Source of the DNA: Leptothoe kymatousa TAU-MAC 1615
Lineage (GTDB): Bacteria; Cyanobacteriota; Cyanobacteriia; Phormidesmidales; Phormidesmidaceae
Assembly (NCBI RefSeq): GCF_018739865.1
Contig: NZ_JADOER010000011.1
Coordinates: 310,001 to 374,000 of the forward strand
Length of the DNA: 64,000 nt
Reading direction: 5' to 3'
Shown: positions 9,101 through 17,273 of the stretch, piece by piece
Layout: each line of letters begins with the position of its first letter
Numbering within the stretch: position 1 is the first letter of the stretch
Translations under genes and position numbers: made by a program
The notes under the pieces: generated by a model
The model's database searches: none
Told to the model about the DNA's origin: nothing
Seen by the model: the letters and a program-made list of their open reading frames with translations, nothing else

Positions 9101-12100
9101 AAAGAGTAATTCAACTCATTCAAACATTCCAAAAGCATATAAATATATTTCACTTTTTGACTCGTAAAATAAGTATACCTTTGCGTATATTTGTCAGTTA
9201 ATTCCTTTAGTAAGCTACCTAATAAAGGTAAGACTCTTCCCGAACTATTGTATAAATTTTGCAATATTGAAAATACTTCTACACGAACTATATAATCTTC
9301 TTCTAGAAGGGGCGTTAATTCCGTAACTGCGCGCTCTTCAAAAAGCGTATCTAATTCTAATAGTAGTTTTATACATTTTACCTGAAGTTCTTTATCTTGA
9401 GTTTTTCTGATTGATAATATAGCCTCTTTCAATTCTTCCTTTTTCGCTAAATCCTGAAATAGATTAGATTCAGTTATTTTTTTTATATCTGAGAAAACTT
9501 CAATAATCGAAGGGACAATTTCTAAGATTTTAGATTTATCAATAGGAATAGCATTACTGAGTAATATTAGAGATACTGATTCTTGAATCCAAAGATTTTC
9601 ACTTTTAAATAACTTAAATATTCTCTTCTCAAGAATTAAATAAGCCTCCCTTGTTATTGCTCGGAATATATATTCTAATTGACTTTTTGACTCATCATTT
9701 TCCCTTAGCAAATGCGCAATAGCTGCAACAATAACATCTAAGGAATCTTCTAGCTCTGAATCACCAGATTCATTTAGATACTCTAAGATTTGTGTCGGCA
9801 AACCATAGTCTCCATCTTCAATGAATCCTGAAATCTCTGAAATAACCAGATCGCTCACAAGCTCGAACTTAACTAAAAAATATGTAGAAATACTAGTTGT
9901 AATAATGTCTTTTCGGCTCAGCATTAAAGGCACTAAAAAATCTTCTAATTTTCTTTTAATCCTAGGAGCCATAGAATTAAAAGAAAAAGAATCAATTATA
10001 TTCGACGCATCTTTAACTAGCTCAAAACTTGAATTTTCCAGGAGCTTTAAGATTTTATTTAAAGCTATGTCTGATTGTTCCAGAATGCTCTCCAAAATTT
10101 TTGATGCGTCACGTCGGAGATCTTCATCCTTGCCAGAAAACAACTCAAATAGTTTATGAATTATTCCCTCAGACACACTACCAATCTCAATCAAAGCTTC
10201 TCGTGCTTCATACCTCAAGTTTTCAACTTCTTCTTCATTAAACTCTGATAGATTCGTATCTAAAAAGTATAAAAGTTCACCAGAACAGTCTTTTGCTAAA
10301 CTTCCTAGTTTACCTAAAGCTTGAATAGACTTTTCTACAATCTTAAAATCCTCGCTTTTCAAAAGCTGAATTAACGTGTTTATCAAAGAAGCAGATCCAC
10401 ACTTTAATTCCGCTAGCGCATATGCTGATTGTGATTGAATTCTAATATCTTTATCTTGAATGGCTTCTAGAAAAACAAGAATCAATTGACCTGATAAAAC
10501 ATTCTCTGCTCCTAATAACTCAGATGCTTGTAACCGATTATCTGCAGTCCCATTTAATAACTGTTCACACAGAACATCCACTACTTTTGATGAGGTTTGC
10601 TCAAGCTTGAGGAGAGCACTAGCAGCTTGAAAACGAATATTAGGATTCGCATCATCGAGAAACTCTGTAAGGCTCTGTAGTATCAGGGGAGCAATATTAT
10701 GAAGCTTGCCTAATGCACAGATAGCACTAATCTGCACATCTTGATTTTTGTTTTTAAGTAAGCTGAGGAGTCTCTCAATGATGTACTTAGCCGAGTTCCC
10801 GAGGTTACCCAATGCTTCAGCCGCACTAGACTGAACCTCTGGATATTTATCATCCAGCAATAACGTCAGCTTCTCTAATACACTAGGCAATGAGCGATCA
10901 AGCTTACCCAATGCTTCAGCTGCGCTGGCTCTAACCTGATAGTCTTTATCGTTTAATAGCCCCTCTAATTCTTCGACTACCTCTCTAGAACCATTATTTA
11001 AGATACCTAATTTTTGTGCGGCATCTGAGCGTACATTAGCGTTTGTATCCTTTAGTAATGCAAGTAATCCCTTAATTGAGAACTCTGACTCTTGATCAAG
11101 TTTTATCAATGCTTTTGCCGCACTAGTGCGAACTCCAGGTGCTCTATCATTTAACAAATACTCAAGTTTTTCTAGTACAGTTTCAAGGCTGTCCAATAAG
11201 TCAGAACCGCTGTCTAATTCACCAATTAGCTCAGCAGCATGGATACGAACTCGATAGTCCTCATCATCCAGTTGATTAATAATTGCCTGGATAATTAAGC
11301 GATCTGATTGTTCTAAACTCATCAAGGTTTTTGCTGCCTGCAGACAAATACTTGATGAACTACTTTCAAGCATCTGCCGCAAGCCCTTAAGCGTGGCTTC
11401 ATCAGCTTTACCTGCAGCCTCTAGGCCCAAAATGGCAATGGTTTGAACTTTAATGTCGGCATCTCCCAAAAGCTCTAAGAATCGCATTTGCGTTGAGTTA
11501 GATACAACGCTCAATTCCACTAGTGCTGAAACAGCTTGGGCACGCACATGCGGTTCAGTATCCTCAGATGCTTGCATCAGAGTGTGTACAACCAGTTCAG
11601 AAGATTGCCCTAATTTACCAATAGATTGAATTGCACTTGCTCGTACATCCCCATCTAAGTCTTGCGCGGTTTTGATTAAAGCCGTCAGAGCGTCTTTTGC
11701 ATCAGCTCCAATTTTGCCAATTTCTCTAGCTGCTCGCTGTCTATCCTCTGGTTCTGCTACAGAAAGATCAGACATCAATCTACGGATTCGACGCCTGAGT
11801 CTTTCTGTAGCTAATACTTCAGGATCAAGACCTGCCAGTTGCTCCAATCGCTGAATGATACTTTCAGGCACTCTGAAACTGGAACCACTTTCCGCTTCAC
11901 AACAGTTTCGAAGCGCTAACAAAAAACCTTGGATTTCTTCCAATGAGTTAGACTTAGCATAAATCTCTTGAAAAAAGGCTTGCCAATCGTTCTCGTTATC
12001 ACGCAACCGCTCAACTAAGTGTAACGCTGCCAAATACTCTGCTAATGGATCGAGAGTAAAACGAATCCGAGTCTTTGCGGGCGAAATAGTTCTAATCAGA

Positions 12101-13509
12101 GAAAGTGGCTTTTCTAAATAATCTAAAGCATTCTTAGCTTGTTCTTGAGCAAAATTATTATCGCCCTTCAATAGCAAAAGTTTTTCTATGACTTGTTCTC
12201 GATTTGCTGTTTCCGGTTTTAAAGTATTTTTCAAGCACTCCCATGCAGTCACTTTTGCATTCTGCTGAACCTTTGTATCATCAAGTCTGCCATCTTGAAC
12301 GTTTCGATTTAACTCATTTAGATAGCTTAAAATCAAATCCGTAATATTAGTAGGAAGATCATTAATAAATTGATCTTGTACGACAGATATCATTTGGTCT
12401 GCGTACAGTCTAGCCAACAAAACAGTTATTTCTTTCTCTTCAGTGACAAGTTGTGATAAACGACGCAAAGCATCAAAGTAATCTTCATCTTCAAATAATT
12501 CGCGTTGGTCCTTAGCTTTCAAGTAGTCGTCCATAAAAATAGACAACTGCTTACCTGAAACACGCTGAGGTTTAATTGTTGTTTGAGTAACTTCACGCCC
12601 TAAAATATCCTCTAGCCGCGATGTGACAATTAGGGCATTAACTGGAGATTTAGGATCTTTGTACCTTACTGCTTTGCGTGTCTTCTCACTCATCTCAGAT
12701 AAGTGATCAACAATCACCAAAACTCTACGCTTCTCAAGTAACTGGTTTAAGAGTTCTTCTGATACAGGCTTTTCGTCATTTCTTAGATTCCTAATCTGTA
12801 GAGTAATTGCATCTAACAGCGTACCGTCTAGTTCTTCTTCGATAAGTACAGGAATCATGCGATGAGCGCATATTCGCTCTTCCTGAACTTCCGCCATTGA
12901 CCACTTCGCAATTTGGCAAGCTAAGCTTGTTTTGCCTATACCTCCCTCACCTACAATTACCAACCGAAAGAGCTGTCTTTTACAAAATGTTTGTAAATCC
13001 TCTGCCGTTAGCTGAGGATTAGTTTTTCGGTCAACTGACACAGGCAATGAAATATGTATCAGTCGCTCCTCAACCGTTGTACGGGATTCAAACTCTGTTA
13101 GAGCTTGTTCAATTCGAACATCTACCCAGGCATCAAGTACCTTGGGACGATATTTAAGCCACAGTACTATGTCTGGGGTTAGAGTGATTTGCGTACTCGG
13201 AATTGAAAACTGGGCAGGTAAATGCAATAACCAGAGTGGACGTTTCCACAAAATGGAAAGATAAGCAATACTTACCCCAGATAGCGTAAGTATTGGAAGT
13301 ATTGCTATCCAATTTTCCTTAAACCAATCGAAAACTATATCCGTGGAAGGTTGAGACTGTTGAACAGCTTGACTGACCGATGAAGAGGTTGTCCCCGGCG
13401 TCGAATTTGGTTGTGCGTAGCTGCCAGAAGCCAAAAATAATGCACTGAAAACACTAAGAGCTAAACCTCTGTAATTAAGTAAAAAAATTGTCTTCAGTCG
13501 TTGGGGCAT
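6148..13509 (-). CDS. Giant membrane-anchored NACHT NTPase with long HEAT-repeat array
   Basis: 2453 aa. Order: signal-peptide-like N-terminus (residues 1-32, ending ASGSYA), a ~30-residue Ser/Thr/Gln-rich extracytoplasmic stretch, one transmembrane helix (about 67-88) followed by basic residues (cytoplasmic side), then a NACHT/STAND domain with Walker A GEGGIGKTS (187-195) and Walker B RVLVIVDH (262-269), then HEAT/PBS-lyase-like repeats of ~35-40 residues from ~560 to the C-terminus. Repeats are recognised by motifs such as DVRASAIQSIGKLG and YQVRASAAEALGKLD. STAND NTPases act as ligand-triggered switches, often in immunity or signalling. No effector domain is visible, so the output is unknown. 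The gene is far more AT-rich than its neighbours, especially 7-10.4 kb, and I saw no HIP1 site in 7.4 kb, suggesting transfer. The start has a weak ribosome site. Confidence 0.88.
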   Translation of the reverse strand: MPQRLKTIFLLNYRGLALSVFSALFLASGSYAQPNSTPGTTSSSVSQAVQQSQPSTDIVFDWFKENWIAILPILTLSGVSIAYLSILWKRPLWLLHLPAQFSIPSTQITLTPDIVLWLKYRPKVLDAWVDVRIEQALTEFESRTTVEERLIHISLPVSVDRKTNPQLTAEDLQTFCKRQLFRLVIVGEGGIGKTSLACQIAKWSMAEVQEERICAHRMIPVLIEEELDGTLLDAITLQIRNLRNDEKPVSEELLNQLLEKRRVLVIVDHLSEMSEKTRKAVRYKDPKSPVNALIVTSRLEDILGREVTQTTIKPQRVSGKQLSIFMDDYLKAKDQRELFEDEDYFDALRRLSQLVTEEKEITVLLARLYADQMISVVQDQFINDLPTNITDLILSYLNELNRNVQDGRLDDTKVQQNAKVTAWECLKNTLKPETANREQVIEKLLLLKGDNNFAQEQAKNALDYLEKPLSLIRTISPAKTRIRFTLDPLAEYLAALHLVERLRDNENDWQAFFQEIYAKSNSLEEIQGFLLALRNCCEAESGSSFRVPESIIQRLEQLAGLDPEVLATERLRRRIRRLMSDLSVAEPEDRQRAAREIGKIGADAKDALTALIKTAQDLDGDVRASAIQSIGKLGQSSELVVHTLMQASEDTEPHVRAQAVSALVELSVVSNSTQMRFLELLGDADIKVQTIAILGLEAAGKADEATLKGLRQMLESSSSSICLQAAKTLMSLEQSDRLIIQAIINQLDDEDYRVRIHAAELIGELDSGSDLLDSLETVLEKLEYLLNDRAPGVRTSAAKALIKLDQESEFSIKGLLALLKDTNANVRSDAAQKLGILNNGSREVVEELEGLLNDKDYQVRASAAEALGKLDRSLPSVLEKLTLLLDDKYPEVQSSAAEALGNLGNSAKYIIERLLSLLKNKNQDVQISAICALGKLHNIAPLILQSLTEFLDDANPNIRFQAASALLKLEQTSSKVVDVLCEQLLNGTADNRLQASELLGAENVLSGQLILVFLEAIQDKDIRIQSQSAYALAELKCGSASLINTLIQLLKSEDFKIVEKSIQALGKLGSLAKDCSGELLYFLDTNLSEFNEEEVENLRYEAREALIEIGSVSEGIIHKLFELFSGKDEDLRRDASKILESILEQSDIALNKILKLLENSSFELVKDASNIIDSFSFNSMAPRIKRKLEDFLVPLMLSRKDIITTSISTYFLVKFELVSDLVISEISGFIEDGDYGLPTQILEYLNESGDSELEDSLDVIVAAIAHLLRENDESKSQLEYIFRAITREAYLILEKRIFKLFKSENLWIQESVSLILLSNAIPIDKSKILEIVPSIIEVFSDIKKITESNLFQDLAKKEELKEAILSIRKTQDKELQVKCIKLLLELDTLFEERAVTELTPLLEEDYIVRVEVFSILQNLYNSSGRVLPLLGSLLKELTDKYTQRYTYFTSQKVKYIYMLLECLNELNYSFSELEKQNLSYILVKIFDRTVGFGIPSYGEYRNYFECMNWLKVVTKNNLSSELIVQRTLRLTETSVNTSLRCQAIDALGEIARGFEQVFTKLLFLISYEDDHVRHRIIRTIGNLYIDSDIVLNNCLSLSTDKDPYVRYFGVSSIGRFGKKPKKILTGLEILLSDEDIHVRLISAQTLLRSSVLNRTVINTLIELICDEDNNNFVRTHAIRQLCGSKEIGIHYKAKLCSLLSDKEISVRLQAAQSLLELGITEKKVVNTLLNISLTKNEEIISERTQAIKAIGSLEELENVEFETLLPLLDAEDVSIRIEVAKVLLPKKQYQELAINTLLSVVNDVDLDSRYDAIEALGELQSASNKVSSNLIEVLNDSDIYIRVVATETLIALNKVSQPVIDVLASLLKHETSWIRRSAIDSIGKLKDTPNEEILVILKSYCLEDDWHHESLESLYQLSVHSDIVELDLKSILNTDNADIQRDFIRILENYLEEGKIKETWISQLIPVAYGTDEDCRRDAISALYEATKTSDFASQQFVSLLKSNNISVIQTVCETLYDLKERPPESLLKTFRRLIADDNLLVSSISAYFLVLFGVDAPVANLLKRYLIEENYEVPEQVLILQENLQNGLDFIIAAVADLMENDDATIRESTLKILESIETSLPPLIGRMFGILEEDESYLVDDIRKILIALKVEPTAFLEKKVNLIALDTSEESVNYNAISTLGEFSRLSDLAANSLYSAMEKAYDKTLSLSIEGSFEEAEEYFSLAGEYFQALIEDHTSGTEFISKKFHLLLDNQNLLIQGIAAYGLLKMDANLDSIVEKLRLFIARQFYDLPLQFPDGSGIVDALDLILIGLGRLLDEENLGLNLGNKVREIFTLLPDLVEQTVPRLQGLLASEERSIYRSYKSSTNILVQIDLSIPSEQIVNLLIPLLKDESSEKRVFIVGALEQLNYVSETVVHELSELLWDEDQAVRDKAINAITTLKGVSKVEAMLI

Positions 13510-13824
13510 TACTCAAAGTAGATTAATTGCAAAAATCAGGCTGAATTCAGACAAAAAGCACACAACATAGAGTGCTTTGATTGCACAATCCTACATTATA
13601 TAATTTATAACAAGCTACTTTGGCGATGCTAGTGAGATTGACAAATCTACTATGTCCTTGGTCTGAAAATCATGCGGACTTCTCTGACTAAGACAGCTGC
13701 TGACAGCCATTGAATAAGTCATACTTACGAACGGAGTTTTTTACTCATTAAAGCTTCATTCGAGATTCGGTATATCTTTGAAAGTCAGTATCTCATTAGA
13801 AAAGTTATCCCTGTAATACAAACT
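13510..13824. other. Divergent intergenic region, 315 bp
   Basis: It separates the minus-strand NACHT-HEAT gene from the plus-strand CAP-domain gene and must hold both promoters. It is AT-rich with a TATAAT-containing stretch (around 13596-13604). I see no hairpin, repeat or credible small ORF. Confidence 0.5.
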
Positions 13825-15114
13825 ATGGGCAACTCTTCTATGGGCTTCAAGCACTATGCCGCCAGTACAACACTGCTACCATTGCTATTTTCATTGACTA
13901 TTAGCCCACTTAGCGCGCAACCAATCAATACTGAACAAATCGCCCGCAGCGCAACTGTTTCCACCCCCGATATCCTGAACGAAATCAACCGCCTGCGCCA
14001 AAACCCAGCCGCCTATGCCGACTGGCTCCAAACCACCCGCAGCTACTACATCGGCACCGCCCTCTACTGGCCCGGACAACGCCCCCTCCAAACCCAAGAA
14101 GGTACCACCGCCCTGGATAACGCCATCCGCACATTGCGTAACACCGCACCCCTAGCCCCCCTAACCACCAGCCAGGGACTTTCCCAAGCCGCCACAGACC
14201 ATGCCCAGGACCTGCACCTATCCGGTCGCTTTAGCCTCCGGGGCAGCGACGGCAGCACCGCCGAAGACCGCATCCAACGCTACGGCACCTACGAAGGTCG
14301 CCTCAAAGAACTCATTAGCGAAGGTCTCAACGACCCAGCCGCCATCGTCGCCGCCCTGGTTCTGGACGATGGCAATAGCAGTCGCAGCTATCAGCAAACC
14401 CTTTTGGCCCCCGACCTGCACCACATCGGCATCGGCTGCATCCCCAGCGGCAGGCTCACCCTCTGCATTACCAGCTTCGCCACCCACTACACCGACAACG
14501 CTGCCCCTGAACCAGTCGCCAGTAAAGCAACCCCCACTAGCAGCGCAACAGAGCATCTATCCACCCTGGCAGCAGACTTTATTGCCGAGACCAACACCCT
14601 GCGACGCAACCCGGCCCGGTATGCAGAAAAACTACGGGCACTGCGCCCCTACTATGACGGCAACCTGGTAAAACTACCGGGACAGCCTATTTTGCAAACT
14701 GTTGAAGGGGTCGCCGCCCTGGATGAAGCGATTGTAGCCCTCGAGAATACCGATTCTCTCCCACTGCTTAGCTATTCCACCGGACTTAGCCAGGGGGCAG
14801 CGGACCACGCCAACGACTTGGGCAATGGTAACGTTGGCCATTATGGCAGCGACGGTAGCGCACCGCTGGATCGGGTGAATCGCTATGGCACGATTCCTGC
14901 TGGGAATCGCATCGGTGAAAATATTAGCTTTGGTCCTTTCTCTTCGGCGGAATGGCACATTATCCAATTGTTAATTGACGACAATGTGCCGAGCCGTGGC
15001 CACCGTGAGGCACTGCTGCGATCTGAGTATCGCTTTACGGGCAGTGCCTGCAACAGCCATGCTACGTTTGAAATTGTTTGTGTTGCCACCTATGCGACGG
15101 CATACGAGGAATAA
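13825..15114 (+). CDS. Secreted protein with two tandem CAP (SCP/PR-1) domains
   Basis: 429 aa with an N-terminal signal peptide (hydrophobic LLPLLFSLTISPLSAQ). Two homologous CAP domains follow (about 45-225 and 250-429), each beginning with a NEINRLRQNPAAYADWL-like helix. In bacteria CAP domains occur in secreted proteins of mostly unknown activity. The second domain keeps the CAP cavity signature (VGHYGSDG, IGENISFG, SRGHREALL). In the first domain the matching positions read FSLRGSDG and SRSYQQTLL, so both cavity histidines and a glutamate are lost; it is probably structural or differently specialised. Cysteines near each domain end may form disulfides. The start could also be ATG 13840; both leave the signal peptide intact. 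It converges with the cryptochrome gene. Confidence 0.85.
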   Translation: MGNSSMGFKHYAASTTLLPLLFSLTISPLSAQPINTEQIARSATVSTPDILNEINRLRQNPAAYADWLQTTRSYYIGTALYWPGQRPLQTQEGTTALDNAIRTLRNTAPLAPLTTSQGLSQAATDHAQDLHLSGRFSLRGSDGSTAEDRIQRYGTYEGRLKELISEGLNDPAAIVAALVLDDGNSSRSYQQTLLAPDLHHIGIGCIPSGRLTLCITSFATHYTDNAAPEPVASKATPTSSATEHLSTLAADFIAETNTLRRNPARYAEKLRALRPYYDGNLVKLPGQPILQTVEGVAALDEAIVALENTDSLPLLSYSTGLSQGAADHANDLGNGNVGHYGSDGSAPLDRVNRYGTIPAGNRIGENISFGPFSSAEWHIIQLLIDDNVPSRGHREALLRSEYRFTGSACNSHATFEIVCVATYATAYEE

Positions 15115-15157
15115 GTCATTCATCAAAAGGGTCGAGGGTGGGCCGTGCCTCCCAGCA

Positions 15158-16615
15158 TTACCGAATCTGCACTGCTGCGTTGTAGATTGCCTCGTTGGTC
15201 TGCACCGATTTTTGTAAATCCACCACCGGGTTGGGATAGTCCACACCCAGGGTCACATTGCACCGTTTCTGTTCTTCTTTATCCAGCTTCCAGGGGCTAT
15301 GGATCTTGCGCCGGGGCAGCTTTTGCAATTCTGGTAGCCAGTGTTTTACATAGTCTCCATCGGGGTCATAGTCCTTCGACTGCTTGGGAATATTAAAATA
15401 CCGAAACCCTCGTGCATCATTGCCGACGCCCGCTGTGTAGTTCCAGTTTCCCCAGTTGCTGCACACATCGTAGTCAATCAGCAGCGACTCGAACCACTCT
15501 GCCCCCATGCGCCAGTCGATGCCCAAATTTTTGGTTAAAAAGCTGGCCACATTCTGTCGTCCCCGGTTGGACATAAACCCGGTTGCCGCTAGCTCTCGCA
15601 TGTTGGCATCCACCAACGGGTAGCCGGTCTCGCCACGGGTCCACAGCTCAAATCGTTGCCAGTCTTCTTTCCAGGCCACCTTCAGCCCCCGCAATCCGGA
15701 CGGGTAAAACACCGTATCGCCATGTTTGGCACAAATAAACCGAAAAAAGTCTCGCCACAGGAGCTCGAACACTAGCCAGTAGGTGGAATCGTTCTTGACG
15801 CGCTGTTGTTCGTAGGCACCGACTTCTTCGTAGATTTTGCGGGGAGAGATGCAGCCGAGGGCTAGCCAGGGAGAGAATTTGGAGGAATAGTTGGCCCCGA
15901 GCATACCGTTGCGGTTTTGTTTATACACCCGTAGTTTGTCCACATCCCAAAAGTAGTGCTGCAGCCGCTGCAGGGCTTCGGTTTCTCCTCCGTTGAAGGA
16001 CAGCACACCCCGTGGGTCTGGGACTTTGGGTTCTAGACCGAGGTCATCCAGGCTGGGCAGCTCGCCAAGGTCCACCTTGGGTAGGGGCGGCAGTTGATTG
16101 GGTGAGGGAAATGCTGGATAGACCGAGCTGCTTTTTTCGACTTTCTTGCGAAAGGAGGTAAATACCTTGGGGAGCTGGGAGACGTCGAAGGGTAAATCGT
16201 CGGGATGGTAGAGGGTGGTCCCCCAGTAGATCTCGTAGCTAATTTTTAGCTGGGCTAGCTGCTGTTCGAGGGCGGCATCCACTGCGAGTTCTTCGCTGGT
16301 GATTTCTTCGTGCCAGTACACGGCATCTACCTGTAGGGCTTTTGCGATCGCAGCCACTTCTTCCTCCGGCTTACCGTGGCGCACCACCAGGTCAGCCCCT
16401 TTATCCCGTAGCGAGGCCCGCAGATCCGCTACGCTTTCTAGCAAAAACTGAGCCCGATAGGTCCCGGTCTTCGGAAAGCCAAAGCGGGTTTGGCCAAACT
16501 GACGCGGATCAAAACAATAGACCGGAATCACCTCGGCTTTCTGCTCTAGGGTACGATGCAGCGGTTCGTGGTCGTGGAGGCGAAGGTCATTGCGAAACCA
16601 GAGCAAAATGCGCAT
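15158..16615 (-). CDS. cryD: Cryptochrome DASH
   Basis: 485 aa, the usual length of CRY-DASH. It has an N-terminal photolyase antenna domain (MRILLWFRNDLRLHDHEPL, then FGFPKTGTYRAQFLLES, a DASH hallmark) and a C-terminal FAD-binding domain (MRELAATGFMSNRGRQNVAS, then DYDVCSNWGNWNYTAGVGND). DASH proteins bind FAD and a folate antenna, repair cyclobutane dimers in single-stranded DNA and may act as blue-light regulators. The start codon gives the canonical MRILLWFRNDLR. It is divergent from the peroxiredoxin gene, a pairing that would suit joint light/oxidative-stress responses, which is inference. Confidence 0.95.
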   Translation of the reverse strand: MRILLWFRNDLRLHDHEPLHRTLEQKAEVIPVYCFDPRQFGQTRFGFPKTGTYRAQFLLESVADLRASLRDKGADLVVRHGKPEEEVAAIAKALQVDAVYWHEEITSEELAVDAALEQQLAQLKISYEIYWGTTLYHPDDLPFDVSQLPKVFTSFRKKVEKSSSVYPAFPSPNQLPPLPKVDLGELPSLDDLGLEPKVPDPRGVLSFNGGETEALQRLQHYFWDVDKLRVYKQNRNGMLGANYSSKFSPWLALGCISPRKIYEEVGAYEQQRVKNDSTYWLVFELLWRDFFRFICAKHGDTVFYPSGLRGLKVAWKEDWQRFELWTRGETGYPLVDANMRELAATGFMSNRGRQNVASFLTKNLGIDWRMGAEWFESLLIDYDVCSNWGNWNYTAGVGNDARGFRYFNIPKQSKDYDPDGDYVKHWLPELQKLPRRKIHSPWKLDKEEQKRCNVTLGVDYPNPVVDLQKSVQTNEAIYNAAVQIR

Positions 16616-16809
16616 GAACAGGTTGAGGTCGGTGGGTACATCGGCTAGAAAGACATTTTTTCTACTGACAGAGTATGCTTAATAAATGTTAGCAATGTCG
16701 CTGCTGATTTACGAGGCGGCCCGCAATGGACTCATCTAGGATGACGTCATTCGGCTCATCAAGACTCAGCAGTACAGGGTATCTAGTTTTAAGGAAAGGA
16801 ACACAATCG

Positions 16810-17265
16810 ATGGCAATCAAAGTGGGTGACAAGGCTCCGGATTTTACCCTGCAGTCTCAGGCTGGAGACTCGGTAACGCTATCGAGTTTTCAGGGGCAAA
16901 AGGCCGTCGTGCTTTACTTTTATCCCAAGGATGACACCCCAGGATGCACCACGGAATCCTGCACATTTCGCGATAGTTTCCAGGATTTTCAGGAGCTGGG
17001 CGCTGAGGTGATCGGCATTAGCAGCGATTCACCGGATTCTCACCAAGCGTTTGCAAGCAAGTATAGTTTGCCGTTTACGCTGGTGAGCGATGCTGGGTCA
17101 GCGGTACGTAAGGCCTATGGGGTGCCTGCAACCCTGGGGTTGTTGCCAGGTCGGGTCACCTATGTGATTGATAAAACAGGCACTGTGAAGCATATGTTTA
17201 ATTCGCAGTTCAACCCGAAGAAACACGTTGAGGAAGCATTGGGTGTGTTGAAGGGGTTGGGCTAA
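16810..17265 (+). CDS. Peroxiredoxin Q/BCP (thioredoxin-dependent)
   Basis: A 151-aa thiol peroxidase that reduces H2O2 and alkyl hydroperoxides using thioredoxin. The active-site segment DDTPGCTTESCTFRD has the peroxidatic cysteine and a resolving cysteine five residues later, the PrxQ/BCP atypical 2-Cys pattern. The track ORF starts at 16726, but the ATG at 16810 is preceded by AAGGAAAGG and gives the canonical MAIKVGDKAPDFTL, with no targeting extension. It converges with the adenylate cyclase gene, leaving only 8 bp between stop codons. Confidence 0.95.
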   Translation: MAIKVGDKAPDFTLQSQAGDSVTLSSFQGQKAVVLYFYPKDDTPGCTTESCTFRDSFQDFQELGAEVIGISSDSPDSHQAFASKYSLPFTLVSDAGSAVRKAYGVPATLGLLPGRVTYVIDKTGTVKHMFNSQFNPKKHVEEALGVLKGLG

Positions 17266-17273
17266 GGACGCCC

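Noticed and set aside
6148-13509. Phage defence island around the NACHT gene
   Set aside because: Neighbouring genes are housekeeping or unrelated; no second defence gene, integrase or tRNA site is present, so only a single-gene defence role remains possible.
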